Assembly (NCBI RefSeq): GCF_001434135.1
Contig: NZ_AZEB01000011.1
Coordinates: 1-64,000 of the forward strand
DNA: 64,000 nt
Direction: 5' to 3'
Origin: Lentilactobacillus kisonensis DSM 19906 = JCM 15041
GTDB taxonomy: Bacteria > Bacillota > Bacilli > Lactobacillales > Lactobacillaceae
In this document: positions 62,746 to 64,000 of the stretch, in pieces
How positions within the stretch are numbered: the first letter of the stretch is position 1
Layout of the letters: each line of letters begins with the position of its first letter
Made by a program: the position numbers and the translations under genes
Notes under the pieces: generated by a model
What the model was told of the DNA's origin: nothing
What the model saw: the letters and a program-made list of their open reading frames with translations, nothing else
Database searches by the model: none

Positions 62746-63084
62746 ATGAAACGAAACAACTTAATTCAAGCAGTTATTATCGTCGTCATCGCAGCTATTT
62801 TAGTACCCTTTATAACTAACTTAGTACAACAAAAGCCGTTGTTGACCAACTTTCCATTCGGCCTCCTCGGAATTCTTGCGTTGGCTTATGTATCCAGTCT
62901 AATCAAAGCCAAGCAACGCTATTTTTACGGAAGCTATTTTATCATCTATTTAGTTGCCCTTCGATTGATTGGCGGCTACCATAATTGGACCTCGTGGTTA
63001 TTCTTCATCCTCATAGCGGGACTGTTAAGCTACGTAACCGATTTATTACGCCGACTCGCATTTAGCAAAGCACCTTACCACTAA
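62746..63084 (+). CDS. Small membrane protein after tagA
   Basis: 112 residues with four hydrophobic segments (AVIIVVIAAILVPFITNLVQ, FGLLGILALAYVSSLIKAK, YGSYFIIYLVALRLIGGY, SWLFFILIAGLLSYVTDL). Four bases after tagA, hence co-transcribed and perhaps part of cell-wall polymer synthesis. No family recognised. Confidence 0.68.
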   Translation: MKRNNLIQAVIIVVIAAILVPFITNLVQQKPLLTNFPFGLLGILALAYVSSLIKAKQRYFYGSYFIIYLVALRLIGGYHNWTSWLFFILIAGLLSYVTDLLRRLAFSKAPYH

Positions 63085-63167
63085 TTTTATCGTCCTAACA
63101 CTGGTTTTTCGTTTTAGTAAATCAATTAGAATAGTGTCGGCAACCATTACGTGCTTAATCTCTCGAA

Positions 63168-63204
63168 TAGCCCTAAAAACTCCAAATGAGGATTTTTAGG
63201 GCTA
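63168..63204 (+). terminator. Hairpin downstream of tagA operon
   Basis: TAGCCCTAAAAA and TTTTTAGGGCTA form a perfect 12-bp stem; the Ts lie in the 3' arm itself, as in many bidirectional terminators. The rest of 63085-63368 shows no gene. Confidence 0.65.
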
Positions 63205-63368
63205 CTCAATGTAATATATATCCCGCCAGCCTGATCTTTACCACTTAAAGGCAACATGAATAAAAAGTATTTATTCTCCACTAGTGGAAACGTGCAAAAA
63301 GCAACTGCCGCTAACTATATAAAGACACCACCTACTAAATCCAGCTACACAGTGGTAACGTGATCCGG

Positions 63369-63475
63369 AAGCCCTGATCCCTACCACATAAAGGAAGTGC
63401 AGCAATGATGAACAAAAAACATTCATCCTTGCTGCACTTCCTTTATGCTCCGGGATCAACCCGGGCTTTGTCGCA
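63369..63475 (-). repeat. Divergent hairpin element after the GntR gene
   Basis: Three nested stems: AAGCCC/GGGCTT, GATCC/GGATC and a 19-bp perfect stem (63387-63405 with 63429-63447). On the minus strand it starts GTGCGACAAAGCCC directly after the stop codon and has GGAGCATAA and TTATGTGG at the arm junctions, as in the ATPase-leader units (GGAGCATAAG, CTTATGTGC). Confidence 0.65.
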
Positions 63476-63476
63476 C

Positions 63477-64000
63477 TCATTCTTTTTCCAAATAAAACTC
63501 AAACCGATCGCCAACGTATTGCGTTCGGACGTATTCAAACGGGCGGCCATCCTGTAAATATGTAATTTGCCGCAATCGTAAAATTGCCTCACCACGTTTA
63601 ATGTTTAAATACTCCGCAATTCGTTCAGAAGCTAACATTGCTGAGACGGTTTGCTGGGCTTTACCAATTTGCAAGTCCTTTTTTTGCTCTAACGTTCGAT
63701 ACAACGAACTGGTAACTTCAGATTTCTCCAATCCCGCCACGATGTTTTCGGGAACTGTTGCGACTTCAAAACAAATCGGCACTTCATCCCCGTAACGAAT
63801 CCGTTCCATCCGCAAAACTGGCTGATCCTGCGTAATATGCAACTTTTCCATTTCACTTAGAGATGGTTCCATCGTATGATATGAAATTGTTTTGCTAGAC
63901 GGCTTCTTACCTTGAGCTAGCATTAGGTCTGTAAAGCCAGTAACCCCAGACATTTTTTCCTGAACTTTTTGATTAGCAACAAACGTGCCAGAACCAACCC
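63477..64000 (-). CDS. GntR-family transcriptional regulator, 5' end cut by window
   Basis: 174 residues visible. The first residues (VGSGTFVANQKVQEKM) are the wing of a GntR winged-helix domain, so the start lies beyond the window. The remainder is a UTRA ligand-binding domain (LRMERIRYGDEVPICFEVAT, then LRLRQITYLQDGRPFEYVRT). HutC subfamily, often regulating sugar or amino-sugar genes; ligand unknown. Confidence 0.9.
   Translation of the reverse strand, partial: VGSGTFVANQKVQEKMSGVTGFTDLMLAQGKKPSSKTISYHTMEPSLSEMEKLHITQDQPVLRMERIRYGDEVPICFEVATVPENIVAGLEKSEVTSSLYRTLEQKKDLQIGKAQQTVSAMLASERIAEYLNIKRGEAILRLRQITYLQDGRPFEYVRTQYVGDRFEFYLEKE

Overview
The window comes from a low-GC Gram-positive bacterium, most likely a Lactobacillaceae species. 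The gene order gltX-cysS-mrnC-rlmB-rae1-sigH-rpmG-secE-nusG-rplK-rplA-rplJ-rplL is the classic Firmicutes transcription/translation cluster, and pepC, an AAG-anticodon tRNA-Leu and frequent strong AGGAGG ribosome binding sites fit the same group. The species cannot be fixed from sequence alone.

Positions 1 to about 30200 are most of a temperate siphophage prophage, cut at the left inside the head genes, so tail and lysis genes lie outside. On the minus strand, right to left, come early control genes, a recombination cassette (SbcC-like ATPase, RecT, MBL-fold protein), a replication protein, an HNH nuclease, small accessory genes, an ArpU-type late regulator, two tRNA-like elements, terminase, portal, minor head, scaffold, decoration and major capsid. 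The immunity region (21.7-25.9 kb) is unusually elaborate: four divergent gene modules in series, two headed by Xre-type regulator pairs. A plus-strand run then encodes CI-like repressor, ImmA-like protease, a lipoprotein, membrane and secreted proteins, a complete MscL channel and the tyrosine integrase. The prophage ends in the gap downstream of rplL.

From 30.2 to 44.5 kb lies the core chromosome: ribosomal protein operons with an L10 leader, an inserted DUF915 hydrolase, nusG/secE/rpmG, sigma-H-like factor, RNA-processing enzymes, cysS, gltX, the PIN-TRAM protein, radA, a second dUTPase and rpiA. From 44.7 to 55 kb are pepC, a phosphoglycerate mutase, an AEC permease, an LCP cell-wall ligase, a PTS EIIA, a HAD phosphatase, tRNA-Leu, thrB, an SprT-like protein and tex.

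The right end (55-64 kb) holds the most unusual chromosomal feature. A cation P-type ATPase is preceded by a promoter, a yybP-ykoY type manganese riboswitch and then, inside the leader, seven tandem copies of a 126-bp hairpin element whose arms covary. Related single elements sit directly after the stop codons of the gene downstream of the ATPase and of a GntR regulator. NAD salvage genes (nadE, pncB), a TagA-type glycosyltransferase and a truncated GntR regulator complete the window.
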